Positions 40,962 through 51,295 of a DNA stretch of 64,000 bases are shown here, piece after piece (positions within the stretch are counted from its first letter, which is position 1; each line of letters starts with the position of its first letter). This stretch comes from Ianthella basta (taxonomy: Eukaryota > Porifera > Demospongiae > Verongiida > Ianthellidae). The stretch is taken from assembly GCA_964019415.1 (NCBI GenBank), contig OZ025872.1:1546699-1610698 (forward strand), in the 5' to 3' direction. The notes beneath the pieces were generated by a model. That model was not told the origin of the DNA, did not search any database, and was given only the letters and a program-made list of their open reading frames with translations. A program made the position numbers and the translations under genes.

Positions 40962-41514
40962 TGAATTGACAAGTGTTCATGGTGTGCTCGATTGTCCAGA
41001 GAAGAATCAAGCTATTACCTACCCAGCATGCCTAATAACTTCCACGAAAACATTTGCTCGATATTCTGATTAATTAAAAACTTTCGGTAAGTTGCGTCAC
41101 ATGCATGCAAGAAGCACAAGGATTGGGGCGCTTGCTAGAATCGCCTCAAGGGGCGGTAATGGACATTGAGAAACTGTACCAGGCCACCCTTCAAAATTGT
41201 GAAAGCGGTAACATTGGGTACAGTTTGATCTCATTTGATAGAATGCCTAAATATGACTCACGTAGGTGAGCGAATGAAGCTACTAAATTGCGTATCGCAA
41301 CACATGGAGGCGCTTGCCAAAATTTCGGCAAGCGCCCCAAGGGCGGTATCAAAATATCGAGCAAATGTGCCAGACCAGGGTGCCAGACCACCTTTCGGGC
41401 CATTGCAAAATGGCGGCCGGAAGTGGGCTGGGGACGAGACTAACTTCCGGCCGCTAAAATGAATGGGCCTATACTGTAGCTAGATGGTTGTCGTGCTTCA
41501 GCTCAATTCCAAGA

Positions 41515-41565
41515 ACTAAATGGGCGTGGCTTTCCAGCGAAAAGCCGCAGACAGTATTAAAGCTC
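41515..41565 (+). promoter_or_regulatory. Conserved proximal promoter, tail-anchored gene 1
   Basis: AAATGGGCGTGGCTTTCCAG followed about 20 bp later by a TATTAAA box (41,555-41,561). The same layout precedes gene 3 (46,049-46,094) and, interrupted, gene 2 (43,287-43,325). Conservation among copies marks it as the promoter; the start site is not known. Confidence 0.55.
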
Positions 41566-42897
41566 TGAAACGAACCTGCTTCGAAGAAACACCTTCTCTG
41601 TGAAAGTCAAGTCTCCAACGACTGTGGTGAGTCTTGTTCGTATTCAGTTTTAATAATGGAGTCTAGTATGCGTCTGGTCGGTCTAGTGACCGTCGCGTGT
41701 AGCGTGTGAGGGTTCAGCCACACGTACCCTGGAGGATCTGTGTTCCACCCTTGGCACTAAAAGAAGCGCCGATATGTCGGCATATGGCTGGGAACAGTCA
41801 CCTTAGGTGGCAGGTGCAACTAGAGCACAAGGGCTGTCTCGATTCTTTCATTCTTAGCCCACTTGTGAAATGGGTAGATGTCCTTCATATCACCTTCATT
41901 GCCAAGGTGTTGTAACTGGAGCAGTTTCTTGTTGCCAACTACAAACAGTCAACTAGTATGTGTGTATGCATAAGAGGATTGCATGTTATATGATAGCCTC
42001 CCTCCATCAACTCCAATCAGCCTTCACCCCTAACCTTTATAAGTGGAGAGTTACTAGCTAATTGTCTGTATAGTTGACTGTTACCCAAATGTGCTCTCAT
42101 TGGTCATATTCAGGGAGACTATGGCTGGTCATGTCGACAAACACAGTGACCCTACTGTGTACAACACCCCTCTGGTCCCAAGATCTAACAGTACACCACA
42201 AGACAGGGAATCTGCTGAAGGAGCGTCAAGTGTAAAGGAATTTTCTCCAGTTACTTGAGCCACAAAATCTGAAAAGGTGAGTAACTGCGTTTTGAAGTTG
42301 ACTGTTTCCAGTCACATGCAGTGGTATAGACTGAACCATTGTAGTGATCATTACTTACTGCTGTAAAGAAGAACTGATTAACACTGAAACAGTTTGTAGT
42401 CAATTGTAAACTTCACTTGAGATGAGAGGGATTGAAAAGTGCAAGTGTCTTGGTCCAAATATGAACTAACATAAAATAATGGTATACATTGTGCTACGTG
42501 TCTGTACATATTATTATCGTGAAGTGTGTGGTGATTTTTATCATTCTATGCCTTGTTATTTACCAGGAAGAGGAATCAGGTGTGTTGTTATAACAGCAGA
42601 ATGTTTGGGCTTTGAGTCAAATTAAGTCATGCGTGGGGCACTTTATAAATCAATTCATATGCACTCATGGTTATGCCCATAACTAGGTTAGGGAGTGCAT
42701 TAATGTATTTATTAAGTTCCTGTCAGCTATTATTCAAACTCTCATTGCCTTTCCCCAACTGCTACAAGGATTCACTTACCTGTTGGAACCCCCCTGAAAT
42801 AAATATTGTCAAGCCAAGAAGTAACGAGGAAGAGCAAGTCGTCCCCAGCAAGCTGTTGCTATCGTATGAAGAGCCGCGTCCAATAAGTGTCCATTAA
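41562..42897 (+). pseudogene. Tail-anchored small protein gene 1 (disabled)
   Basis: 5' exon to 41,626, intron, coding exon 42,114-42,276 with ATG at 42,121 (MAGHVDKHSDPTVYNTPLVP...), last coding exon remnant 42,766-42,897. Three lesions are visible when compared with gene 3: TGA at 42,256 near the end of the first coding exon, loss of the AG acceptor before the second (CTAC-AAG instead of CTAG-AAG), and deletion of the membrane-anchor sequence so that the frame ends PRPISVH. Non-functional copy of the array. Confidence 0.75.
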
Positions 42898-43284
42898 TTC
42901 TTATGGATTATATGAAGAATCGCATGTTTGGTTGTGTGGGTAGTGTTTGTGTGTACGTACAGTTAGCTACTCTGTGGGGGCCAACAGTGATTAGCTAGAC
43001 AAAGCCAGCTAAGTCCAGACCCCATCCTCCATTGCACGCCAATGGCCATGGCCCATAGCATGCAGTTCTGGAAGATCAAAGTGACAATTTAAAGGGAGGG
43101 ACCTCCCTTGTCACTGCTTCCAATCTACTCAGCATATATAGCTATGGGCCTAGAAGCCCTGACCATTGTGCAATAAACCGCAAGCCACATCCCCCCTATG
43201 ATGGATGCCGCGCTGCGGATGTGGTGGGAGCTAAGACAGACCTTAGATGGTTGTTGTGCTTTGAGCTCGAGTCAGAGAACTGAA

Positions 43285-43327
43285 ATGGGCGTGACTTTCC
43301 AGCCGGAAGAGCCGCAGACGGTATTGG
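43285..43327 (+). promoter_or_regulatory. Promoter of tail-anchored gene 2, split by retroelement
   Basis: AAATGGGCGTGACTTTCCAG then GCAGACGGTATT, where the TATTAAA box of gene 3 should follow. Instead a Penelope-like fragment begins; the continuation TTAGAGCTCTAG appears at 43,955. Confidence 0.6.
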
Positions 43328-43334
43328 AGCTGAA

Positions 43335-43820
43335 GTGAGGGCTTCTCAGCTGGCTCAGGCATCAGAAAGGGTTGGTTCTCTGATACCAGCTTCACAACAG
43401 GGTTCCATGCTAACCAAGGTGAAGGACACACTGGCGCTGGAGAAGAAGTCCAAGGTGGTGTACCAAGTCCCATGCAGCTGTGGCGAGATCTACATTGGGG
43501 AGACACTGAGGAGGCTCGAGACGAGAATGAAAGAGCACTGGGATGCCTGTCAGAAGGGGACACTGGAGAAGTCAGCCCTTGCAGAACATGCGTGGGAGAA
43601 CCACCATCCAATCAGATGGGAGGAGACAACAGTGATCGACCAAGCCAGGACCCCCAAAGAACTGATGCTCAAGGAGGCAATCCACATCAGACTGAACCGC
43701 CCCTCCCTCAACAGGGATGGTGGGCTGGAGCTGCCTGGATGTTGGATGGCCGCCTTGAGGAAGGCAATCCCGCTACTTCCGGTGACACCCCTTGATGTGG
43801 CCTCCGGTGACAGCGCATGA
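43335..43820 (+). CDS. GIY-YIG endonuclease domain of a Penelope-like element (partial)
   Basis: Open for about 160 codons to a TGA at 43,818. VVYQVPCSCGEIYIGETLRR carries the modified GIY-YIG signature, with the Cys-x-Cys insertion usual in Penelope-like proteins. It is followed by RLETRMKEHWDAC (catalytic-type Arg), SALAEHAWENHHPIRWEE (His-rich region) and KEAIHIRLNRPSLNRDGG (conserved Glu and Asn). This nuclease nicks target DNA for insertion. The frame is undamaged, so the copy is young, but the N-terminal reverse transcriptase is missing. It lies in the promoter of tail-anchored gene 2. Confidence 0.85.
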   Translation: MRASQLAQASERVGSLIPASQQGSMLTKVKDTLALEKKSKVVYQVPCSCGEIYIGETLRRLETRMKEHWDACQKGTLEKSALAEHAWENHHPIRWEETTVIDQARTPKELMLKEAIHIRLNRPSLNRDGGLELPGCWMAALRKAIPLLPVTPLDVASGDSA

Positions 43821-43865
43821 TGAGATGCTAGGCTATAAATACGATCCGTGCTCGCGCTAGCATAT

Positions 43866-43913
43866 CTTCGCCCTGAAGAAGACCAGAGCATCTGGTCGAA
43901 ACGTCGGCAAGGT
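43866..43913 (+). ncRNA. Hammerhead ribozyme motif of the Penelope-like element
   Basis: CTGAAGA (43,873-43,879), A, stem II GACCAGA-GCA-TCTGGTC (43,881-43,897), GAAAC (43,898-43,902), GTC with predicted cleavage after 43,905. Stem I pairs GCC before the core with GGC after it and can extend (CTT/AAG) past one bulge. Best of the four motifs: seven-base-pair stem II and the preferred GUC triplet. Confidence 0.7.
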
Positions 43914-43959
43914 TTTCAACCCTGTTGTGAAGCTGAGAACCAACCCTTTCTGGTGTTAG

Positions 43960-45453
43960 AGCTCTAGAAACGCCTTTTCTGTGCGAATCAAGTCTCCAAC
44001 GACTGTGGTGAGTCTTGTTTTGTGTCGAGCCGTACTAATACAGTCTAGTATGCGTTCATGCGACCTAGTGACCGTCGCGTGGACCGTGTGCGGGTTCAGC
44101 CACACGTTCCCTCGAGGATCTGTGTTCCACCCTTGGCACTAAAAGAAGCGCCCATGTCGGCATATGGCTAGGAGCAGTCACCTTAGGTGGCAGGTGCGAC
44201 TAGAGAACCTGTCTTATTTCTTTCATTCTTAGCCCACTTATAAAATGGTTAGACGTCCTTCATATCACCTTCATTGCCAAGGTGTTGTAACTGGAGCAGT
44301 TTCTTGTTGCAATTGCCAACTACAAACAGTCAACTAGTATGTGTGTATGCATAAGAGGATCGGCTGTTATGACAGCCTCCCTTCACCCACTCCAATCAAC
44401 CCTAGCCCTATAACCCAAAGTGGAGAGTTATTATCTGTATAACTATTACCATGTGCTCTCATTGGTCATATTCAGGGAGACTATGGCTGGACGTGTCAAT
44501 AAAGACAGTGACCCTGCTGCGTACAGCACCACTTCGGTCCCAGGATCTGACAGTGCACCACAAGACAGGGAATCCGCTGAAGGAGCGTCAAGTGTAAAGG
44601 AAATTTCCCCATTTGTTCCAGGCACAAAATCTGGAAAGGTAACTGTGTTTTGAAGTTGAGTGTTTCCTGTCACATGCAGTGGTATAGACTGAACCGTTGT
44701 AGTGCTCATTGCTTATTGCATGAACTAACATAAAATAATGATATACATTGTGCTACGTGTCTGTACATATTATTATCGGTAGAGCCGGGTGCTGTTTTGC
44801 TGTTGAACCTATATCCCCTTTATGTGGATGAGGCCAGTAACAATGTATGGTGATTTTAACTGTTTTATAATACCTTGTTTTTTACCAGATGAGGGCAGGA
44901 TCATAATGTGTCTTGTCACATGAGTACAATGTTTGGGCTACTGAATCAAATTATGTCAATGCAAGAAGCACTATATAAATCAATCATGCACTCATGGTTA
45001 TTCCCATAACTAGATTAGGCTTCCTTAGGGTACTACCCTAGAGGTTTGTAAACTGATAAGGGTGTGTATGTGTGTGTGGAAATCTGTCGGTAGTAATGCA
45101 TGAATGCTAGTAATTGTGCATTATCATGACATCATGTCATACATGCACACAATCACCACATTACACATGTGTTCATGACAACATGCACAAAACTGCACTA
45201 ATGTCTAAGTTCCTGTAAGCTATTACCCAAACTCTCGCTGCCTTTCCCCAACCCCACGTATCGGAAGCCCCCCATTGAAGTAACTTCCAAACCGAGGAGT
45301 GATCAGGAAGAGCTAGTCGTCCCCAGCAAGCTGTTGCTACCGTATAATGAGCTGCGTCCAATAAGTGTTGTGCGCAAATTTACCGTATTAATTTTGTGCA
45401 TTGTTCGTGTAGCTGCTATGTTTGCACTTTTGTACATTTTGGATATGTGCTAG
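43960..45453 (+). CDS. Tail-anchored small protein gene 2
   Basis: 5' exon ends 44,007; coding exons 44,483-44,638 (ATG in CTATGGCTGG) and 45,268-45,453. The second exon uses the acceptor GGAAG/CCCCCC because a 15-bp deletion removed the one used in gene 3; the phase stays correct, giving 113 residues. Residues 1-52 (MAGRVNKDSDPAAYSTTSVP...) are hydrophilic, Ser/Asp-rich. After PISVVRKF comes one hydrophobic segment, TVLILCIVRVAAMFALLYIL, then DMC and stop: tail-anchored topology, with an internal Arg. No signal peptide. I do not recognise the family. The promoter is interrupted by the Penelope-like insertion, so expression may be reduced or lost. Confidence 0.6.
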
Positions 45454-46046
45454 CTCCCTGTGGACATGTGGACACTCCTCTGGCCAAGTGGATCCATACA
45501 TGGTTGGCATTCTGCTTTATATACATAATGTCATTATGCACATTGATCATTGTCATGCCTTTGTTGACTCGCCCACTCGTTTTACAAAGGGCTGACAACT
45601 GCTTTAACTGCTACATTTTACTCCATTAATGATGATTATTAATCAATTCTTATGGATTATATGAAGAATCGCATGTTTGGTTGTGTGGGTAGTGTTTGTG
45701 TGTACGTACAGTTAGCTAGTGGGGGCCAGTATTGTTATTAGCCAGCCAAAGCCAGCTAATTAATCCAGACCCCATCCTCCATTGCACACCAATGGCCATG
45801 GCCCATAGCATGCAGCTAGATCTGGAAGATCAAAGTGACAATTTAAAGGGAGGGACCTCCCTTGTCACTGCTTCCAATCTACTATCCAATCTACTATGCA
45901 TAGCTATGAGCCTATATAGAAGCCCTGAGCATTGTGCAATTAACCGCAAGCCACATCCCCCTTATGATGGATGCCGCGCCGCGGATGCGGTGGAGGCCAA
46001 GACTGACCTTAGACGGTTGTTGTGCTTTGAGCTCGAGTCAGAGAAC

Positions 46047-46094
46047 TGAAATGGGCGTGACTTTCCAGCCGGAAGAGCTGCAGACGGTATTAAA
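46047..46094 (+). promoter_or_regulatory. Conserved proximal promoter, tail-anchored gene 3
   Basis: GGGCGTGACTTTCCAGCCGG, 20-odd bases, then TATTAAA at 46,088-46,094. GTGACTTTCC differs by one base from the classic NF-kB site GGGACTTTCC; this may be chance. Confidence 0.5.
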
Positions 46095-47748
46095 GCTCTA
46101 GAAAGAAACTGCTTCGAAGAAACGCCCTTTCTGTGCGAATCAAGCCTCCAACGACTACGGTGAGTCTTGTTTTTGTGTCGAGCCGTAATAATACAGTCTA
46201 GTATGCGTCCCTGCGACACAGTGACGGTCGAGTGGACCGTGTGAGGGTTCAGCCACACGTACCCTGGAGGATCTGTGTTCCACCCTTGGCACTAAAAGAA
46301 GCGCCGATATGTCGGCATAGCTATGGCTAGGAGCAGTCACCTTAGGTGGCAGATGCGACTAGAGCACATGGGCTGTCTCGATTCTTTCGTTCTTAGCCCA
46401 CTTGTAAAATGGTTAGACGTCCTTCATATCACCTTCATTGCCAGAGTGTTGTAACTGGAGCAGTTTCTTGTTGCCAACTACAAACAGTCAACTAGTATGT
46501 GTGTATGCATAAGAGGATTGGATGTTATGACAGCCTCCCTTCACCCACTCCAATCAACCTTAGCCCTAAACCCAAATGCAAAGTGGAGAATTATTGTCTG
46601 TAATATTATAACTATTACCATGTGCTCTCATTGGTCATATTCAGGGAAACTATGGCTGGACGTGTCAACAAACACACTGACCCTGCTGCGTTCAGCACTA
46701 CTTCGGTCCCAGGATCTGACAGTGCACCACAAGACAGGGAATCCGCTGAAGGAGCATCAAGTGTAAAGGAAATTTCCACATTTGTTCCAGCCACAAAATC
46801 TGAAAAGGTAACTGTACATGTGTTTTGAAGTTGAGTGTTTCCAGTCACATGCAGTGGTATAGACTGAACCGTTGTAGTGCTCATTACTTATTGCTGTAAA
46901 GAAGAACTGAATTACACTGAAACAGTTTGTAGTCAATTATAAACTTCACTTGAGATGAGAGGGATTGAAAAGTGCAAGGTGTCTTGGTCCAAACATGAAC
47001 TAACATAAAATAATGGTATACATTGCACTATGCAGCTGTACATTATTTATCAGTAGAGCCAGGTGTTGTTTTGCTATTGGACCTATATCCCTTTTATGTG
47101 GATGAAGTCAGTAATAATGTATGGTGATTTTAACTGTTTTATAATACCTTGTTTTTACCAGATGAGGGCAGGATCATAATATGCCTTGTCACATGAGTAA
47201 AATGTTTGGGCTACTGAGTCAAATTATGTCATGCAAGGAGCACTTTAGAAATCAATCCTGCACTCATGGTTATTCCCATAAATAGATTAGGTTTCCTTGG
47301 GGTACTACCCTAGGTTTGTAAACTGATACGGGGGGGGAAGGGGAGGAGAGCTGTCGGTAGTAATGCATGAATGCTAGTATTTGTGCATTATCATGACATC
47401 ATGTCATACATGCACACAATCACCACATTACACATGTGTGTTCATGACAACATGCACAGAACTGCACTATAATGTATAAGTTCCTGTCAGCTATTATCCA
47501 AACTCTCACTGCCTTTCCCCAACCCCTAGAAGGACTCACTCACCTATCGGAAGCCCCCCATTGAAATAACTGCCAAACCAAGGGAAGTAACTTCCAAGCC
47601 GAGGAGTGATCAGGAAGAGCTAGTTGTCCCCTGCAAGCTGTTGCTACCATTTGATGAGCAGCGTCCAATTAGTGTTGTGTGCAAATTTGCCAAACTTACT
47701 ATTTGCATTATTTTTGTAGCTGCTATATTTGCACTTTTGTACATTTAG
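46095..47748 (+). CDS. Tail-anchored small protein gene 3 (most complete copy)
   Basis: 5' untranslated exon ends at 46,159 (GTGAGT follows). Coding exons 46,652-46,807 and 47,530-47,748 join in phase 0 to a 124-residue product. N-terminal half (MAGRVNKHTDPAAFSTTSVP, QDRESAEGASSVKEIS) is polar and Ser/Thr-rich; the second exon has KPPIEITAKPRE, then DQEELVVPCKLLLPFDEQRP, then VCKFAKLTICIIFVAAIFAL with LYI and stop. The single C-terminal membrane segment of about 17-18 residues with basic residues before it predicts a tail-anchored protein facing the cytosol. Every copy of the array keeps the S-x-x-P-x-D-R-E-x-x-E-G-A-S-S-V block. Function unknown; no family recognised. Intron 46,808-47,529. 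Confidence 0.7.
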
Positions 47749-47989
47749 GATATGTCCTAGCTCCCTGTGGACATGTGGATGTGTATACATTATCATGGTT
47801 TACAATCTATTTACTGCTTTGTATATTTATATAACAGCATTGTATACATCATGCCTTTGTTGATTCACCCACACACATTTACAAAGTGCAGACAGCTACA
47901 TTGTACTCAATTGATGATAAATATCATTATGAAGAGTTGCGTGTTTAGCTGTTTAGCTGTGTGGGTAGTGTTGTGAGGTGTACTGGGTC

Positions 47990-48500
47990 ACCCACTGCAT
48001 GAGTCATGGGTTAGCCAGCAGCAATTACACACGGAGGTATGTGGTATTATAGTAGTGTGATGAAATGCCACAGTACATACACTGACTGTGGGCTGCCATA
48101 TACAGTGAAACCTGCCTAAGACAGGCACCTGTGGGCCAGTTCTAACTGACCTTTATAGAGAGGTGGCTGCTCTACAGAGGTAGATTACAATGCTTTAGTG
48201 TTATTTGGGGCCAGGGAGGCTGGCTGTTTTAGAGAGGTGGCTGCCTAACACAGTGTCCATCTTAGACAGGTTTCACTGCCTACCACTAACAGTATAGAAA
48301 CTACATGTACAGATAATTGTATGTCCAAGGCTACCTTAATTTATTTACAACTATTATGTGTACTGTACTAGTCTGTTGCAATAATGCTGGATTATGTTGC
48401 AATATTTATGAGTGTTCTAATTACATGCAATACCATGGCCACAACAGGCAAGAATAATACTCTACCACTTACATGCGTATCAGTATAGAAGCTACAATTT
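47990..48500. other. Spacer after gene 3 holding the CAGTGAAACC MITE
   Basis: Apart from the MITE, no gene or RNA recognised. Confidence 0.4.
48103..48281. mobile_element. CAGTGAAACCTG MITE, copy 1
   Basis: Ends CAGTGAAACCTGCCTAAGAC and GTCTTAGACAGG-like inverse TTAGACAGGTTTCACTG; internal AGAGAGGTGGCTGC and TACAGAGGT units. A second copy in the other orientation is at 51,903-52,085. Ends CAGT..ACTG and TA-flanks suggest a Tc1/mariner-pogo type MITE. Confidence 0.75.
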
Positions 48501-48512
48501 GAACGTATCCCT

Positions 48513-48655
48513 AGGCAGCAGCTGCTTCCATAAAGCCACTCAGCCTCAATGCTTCAGACACAGTGGTCCATGTCTTGGGTTGCTTACCGGCTCCATCGAT
48601 CCATGTAGAGAGTATGGCTATACAGCTGTCCTCAAACTCATGCACTGTCACAGAT
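48513..48655 (-). pseudogene. Death-domain C-terminal fragment
   Basis: Minus-strand frame reads EDSCIAILSTWIDGAGKQPK, TWTTVSEALRLSGFMEAAAA then stop, matching the last 45 residues of the death domain at 52.69-52.97 kb. Upstream of 48,655 the similarity stops and the sequence changes to a stretch (GATATCTTACAACTCTC) also found downstream of the cysteine-rich gene copy 2 at 28,347. A recombination-derived scrap. Confidence 0.7.
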
Positions 48656-48784
48656 ATCTTACAACTCTCTCTCATTTCTTCAGCATGCACACATACACTA
48701 CCATCACTTTCCCTTGTAACCCACACCTAATCACACCCCACCCGCACCCCTTCTGTGTTTGTATATATTTCATTTAATTATATT

Positions 48785-49600
48785 CCTAGCAAATTACAAC
48801 ATTTTCTCTAATGTGTTCAGCTGTTAATGCAATAACTGCAATTGGGCAGTCTCCTGCATGGCAGGGCATGCTTCACTAGAGCTAGGATCATTTTTTTATG
48901 TTTTAATTCACAGTTTGTATGCTTATGTCACTACTGAGACACTAACTCAGTCACTGCATGCCCACACACGGATGATATGAGCCCACAGCAGACTTTAGAA
49001 CACTAAGAAAGGAGATGCCACTGATCTGAATTCTGTTTGTTTGATGCTTCGATCCTATAACAGTGTGCACCAATTTTATTATAAGAATACGCACAATGGA
49101 CTAATGATACAATGTTATAATTATGTTGACTCAATCATACATGCATGTGAATCATGTGTCAATTTCATTACACTTTGTACAGCCAATTATGTATATGTAA
49201 TTTAAAATGCAATGGAAACTATCGCTCATTAAAAAATTGCACGAGTAGCCGTACAAAGAGAGTTTGTGACACTAGCAGTTTGGTAAGCTGCATGTACGTA
49301 CAGCTGAAGACACCATCACCAGTACAGCCAGCGAGTGTGTGGTAGCTAGCTGTGTGCAACGATAGCAAATCATTCTGGTCCCTTGCAGAGAATGTGTTAG
49401 AGTAGGGTAAGCTGCATGCATGTGTGCTGTTAGCTGGATATAGCTACATGTGCCTCTGCATGTGATACCAGTGCGTAATAGTTACGATAGATACACTGCA
49501 ACAGGAAAAGGTCGAGCTTTTCCGGCCGGTATCTATGGTAACATCGATCCATAGGCACACGAGGGCACAATATGGCTGCTATACGGCCGCGGGGCGGACG
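48785..49600. other. Spacer without recognised gene
   Basis: AT-rich to 49,400, then a GC-rich part leading into the promoter of array gene 4. Inverted GGTATCTATGGTAACATCGATCCATAGGC-type short palindrome at about 49,530-49,555. Confidence 0.4.
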
Positions 49601-49639
49601 TCGAGGTGGTTGGATGTTGCTTCAGAATTCCAAGAATGA

Positions 49640-50797
49640 AACTGAAATGGGCGTGACTTCCAACGAACTCACCCAGACTGTCCTAAAGATCTGAAAAGAA
49701 GCTGTTTCGAAGAAACGTATTCTCTGTGAGAGTCAAGTCTCTGACACTGTGGTGAGTCTTTACTTCGTATTCGGTTTCACTTTATAGCTAACAAGCCCAA
49801 AGTGCGTCTGGTCTGTTTGGAACGTGTGGGTTCAACCGTAGGTCCTGGAGGATCTGTGACAGTGTCCCAACGTAGCCCTTAAATCAAACACCTTTGTCGG
49901 TAATGTAGCTATAGCTATATAGCTAGCTGTGGCCAGGACCAATCACCATAAGTGGTAGGTGTAACAGGTGCGGCTAGTGTGCATGACCTGTTTTGATTCT
50001 TTCATTCTTAGTCCATTTGTAGAGTGGTTAGATGTTTTTGAAACCACCTTCATTGTCTAGCTGTCATTGTGACTGAAACAGTTTGTTGGCGATATTGCAA
50101 CCACTTCATGCGTGCATATGTATGCATAGGACGAAGGCATGGCAACCTCCTTCCCTCCACTGACTTCAATCAAACCTTAACCTAAACTTTTATGTTAAAG
50201 TAAGAGACGTTTTATTGACATCATCATATGTGCTCCCATAGGACGTACACAGGGAGGCTATGGCTGAAAATACCAACAAACACACTGACCCTGATTCGTA
50301 CCACACCCCTTTGGTCCCAATATCTGACAGTACACCACACGACAGGGAACCTGTGGAAGGAGCTTCCAGCGTATGTGAATCTTCACTTGTTCAGCGCAAA
50401 AGCAAGGTGAGTGTAAATGTGTTGAAAACTAGGTACTTAGCTACCTCTGTGTATAGAATTGAGGAATTTCTAGATTATACCACTTACACATAGTTATGTT
50501 CAAGATGACATGCCTCAGAACAGCAGTCACGTATGAGTTGCCTTCGGTTGTTACTCAAACTCTCACTACATATTTTGCCACTGCTTACGTATTACTCCTC
50601 AGACCCCCATTGAAGCAACTGCAGATGGAGAAAGTGGTCCAGCTAAACTAGCTGTCTCTTCGGGCATGAAAAATCTGTTGCATTTGTATAAAATGTGCCC
50701 CCCTATTAGGGTTGTACGCAAATTTACCACTTTATGTATAATTTATATAGTAGTTATACTTGTACTTATGCACATTTTGGGTATATGCTCCCTGTGA
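49640..50797 (+). CDS. Tail-anchored small protein gene 4 (diverged copy)
   Basis: Promoter-proximal ATGGGCGTGACTTCCA at 49,645, 5' exon to 49,751. Coding exons 50,260-50,406 and 50,603-50,797 join in phase 0 to 113 residues. N-terminal part MAENTNKHTDPDSYHTPLVP, PHDREPVEGASSV clearly belongs to the family. The second exon begins TPIEATADGESG, is otherwise diverged until PPIRVVRKF, and ends with the membrane segment TTLCIIYIVVILVLMHILGI then CSL and stop. Frame, splice sites and anchor are intact. Most different of the four; probably the oldest split in the array. Function unknown. Confidence 0.65.
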
Positions 50798-51059
50798 CCA
50801 TGTGGGCACATCTGTGGGCCCAGCTGTACATGGTTAGGGCACCATGCATGCAGTTTTGTACATATTGTGACTATATTCATGAGCTTTACGCACTTGTCAT
50901 TGTTGACTTATTACCTGCACATTACTACAGTGTATACTGTGAGATCACTGGCATCTGCTTCATTCTACCCAATAATTATTGTTAAATGATCAATTTGTAT
51001 GGATTTATGAGGAATTGCATGTTTGGTTGTGCGTTAAGTTATTGCATGTGGTTTTTCAG

Positions 51060-51290
51060 GATTAGAAGCCAGCCACGTATTTATATATAGTCAAAGCATC
51101 AGAGCATGGAAGTGTGTGGCTATAGCAGTACACGTTGGGACCGCGTTGGGATATATTAAAATGGCAGTCATAAAGTATCATACTCTTCAGACGAAGAATG
51201 GGGACTTTCATAACCTATATAACCTTTGACACACAGCATTTTCAGACAATTTAGCACATGTACAGCATTGGGTGTTACACAGCAGATGAT
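51060..51290. other. Spacer after gene 4
   Basis: No gene or repeat recognised. Confidence 0.35.
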
Positions 51291-51295
51291 ATTTG

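Larger units (their letters stand above)
40806..41017. repeat. Perfect palindrome, 100-bp arms, 12-bp loop
   Basis: 40,806-40,905 and 40,918-41,017 appear to be exact inverse copies; the loop is TTTGTATGTACA. The first mismatch occurs immediately outside (A at 40,805, C at 41,018). Each arm contains a hammerhead ribozyme motif, read outward from the centre. Confidence 0.95.
40755..41455. mobile_element. TIR element of the TAGTCTCGT family, containing a large palindrome
   Basis: Left CTAGTCTCGTTCCCAGCCC...GGTGGTCTGGCACATTTG and right, inverted, GTCTCGTCCCCAGCCC...GGTGGTCTGGCAC...CTGGCACATTTGCTCGATA. Same ends as 2415-4272 and 56,195-56,617. The palindrome at 40,806-41,017 lies just inside the left end. 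Confidence 0.65.
40555..42965. repeat. Tandem unit 1 of the tail-anchored gene array
   Basis: Starts with GTGGGGGCCAACAGTGATTG and CCCCATCCTCCATTGCATGC, as do units 2 (42,977) and 3 (45,720), and contains promoter, 5' exon and two coding exons in the same order. Enlarged by the insertion at 40,755-41,455. Confidence 0.75.
43328..43957 (+). mobile_element. Penelope-like element, 3' fragment
   Basis: Inserted between GGTATT and AGAGCTCTAG of the gene 2 promoter. It contains a GIY-YIG endonuclease reading frame and, downstream, a hammerhead motif. The start (CAGAAAGGGTTGGTTCTC at 43,365; CCAGCTTCACAAC) is inverted near the end (GTTGTGAAGCTGAGAACC, CAACCCTTTCTG at 43,925-43,952). A possible target-site duplication GTATTGGAGCT / GTGTTAGAGCT flanks it. 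The reverse transcriptase part is absent, consistent with 5' truncation. GIY-YIG nuclease and hammerheads are hallmarks of Penelope-like elements. Confidence 0.8.

Noticed and set aside
46615..46884. Minus-strand open frames antisense to the tail-anchored genes (also 44,446-44,709)
   Set aside because: They mirror the conserved plus-strand exon; phase-consistent splicing and the membrane anchor exist only on the plus strand.
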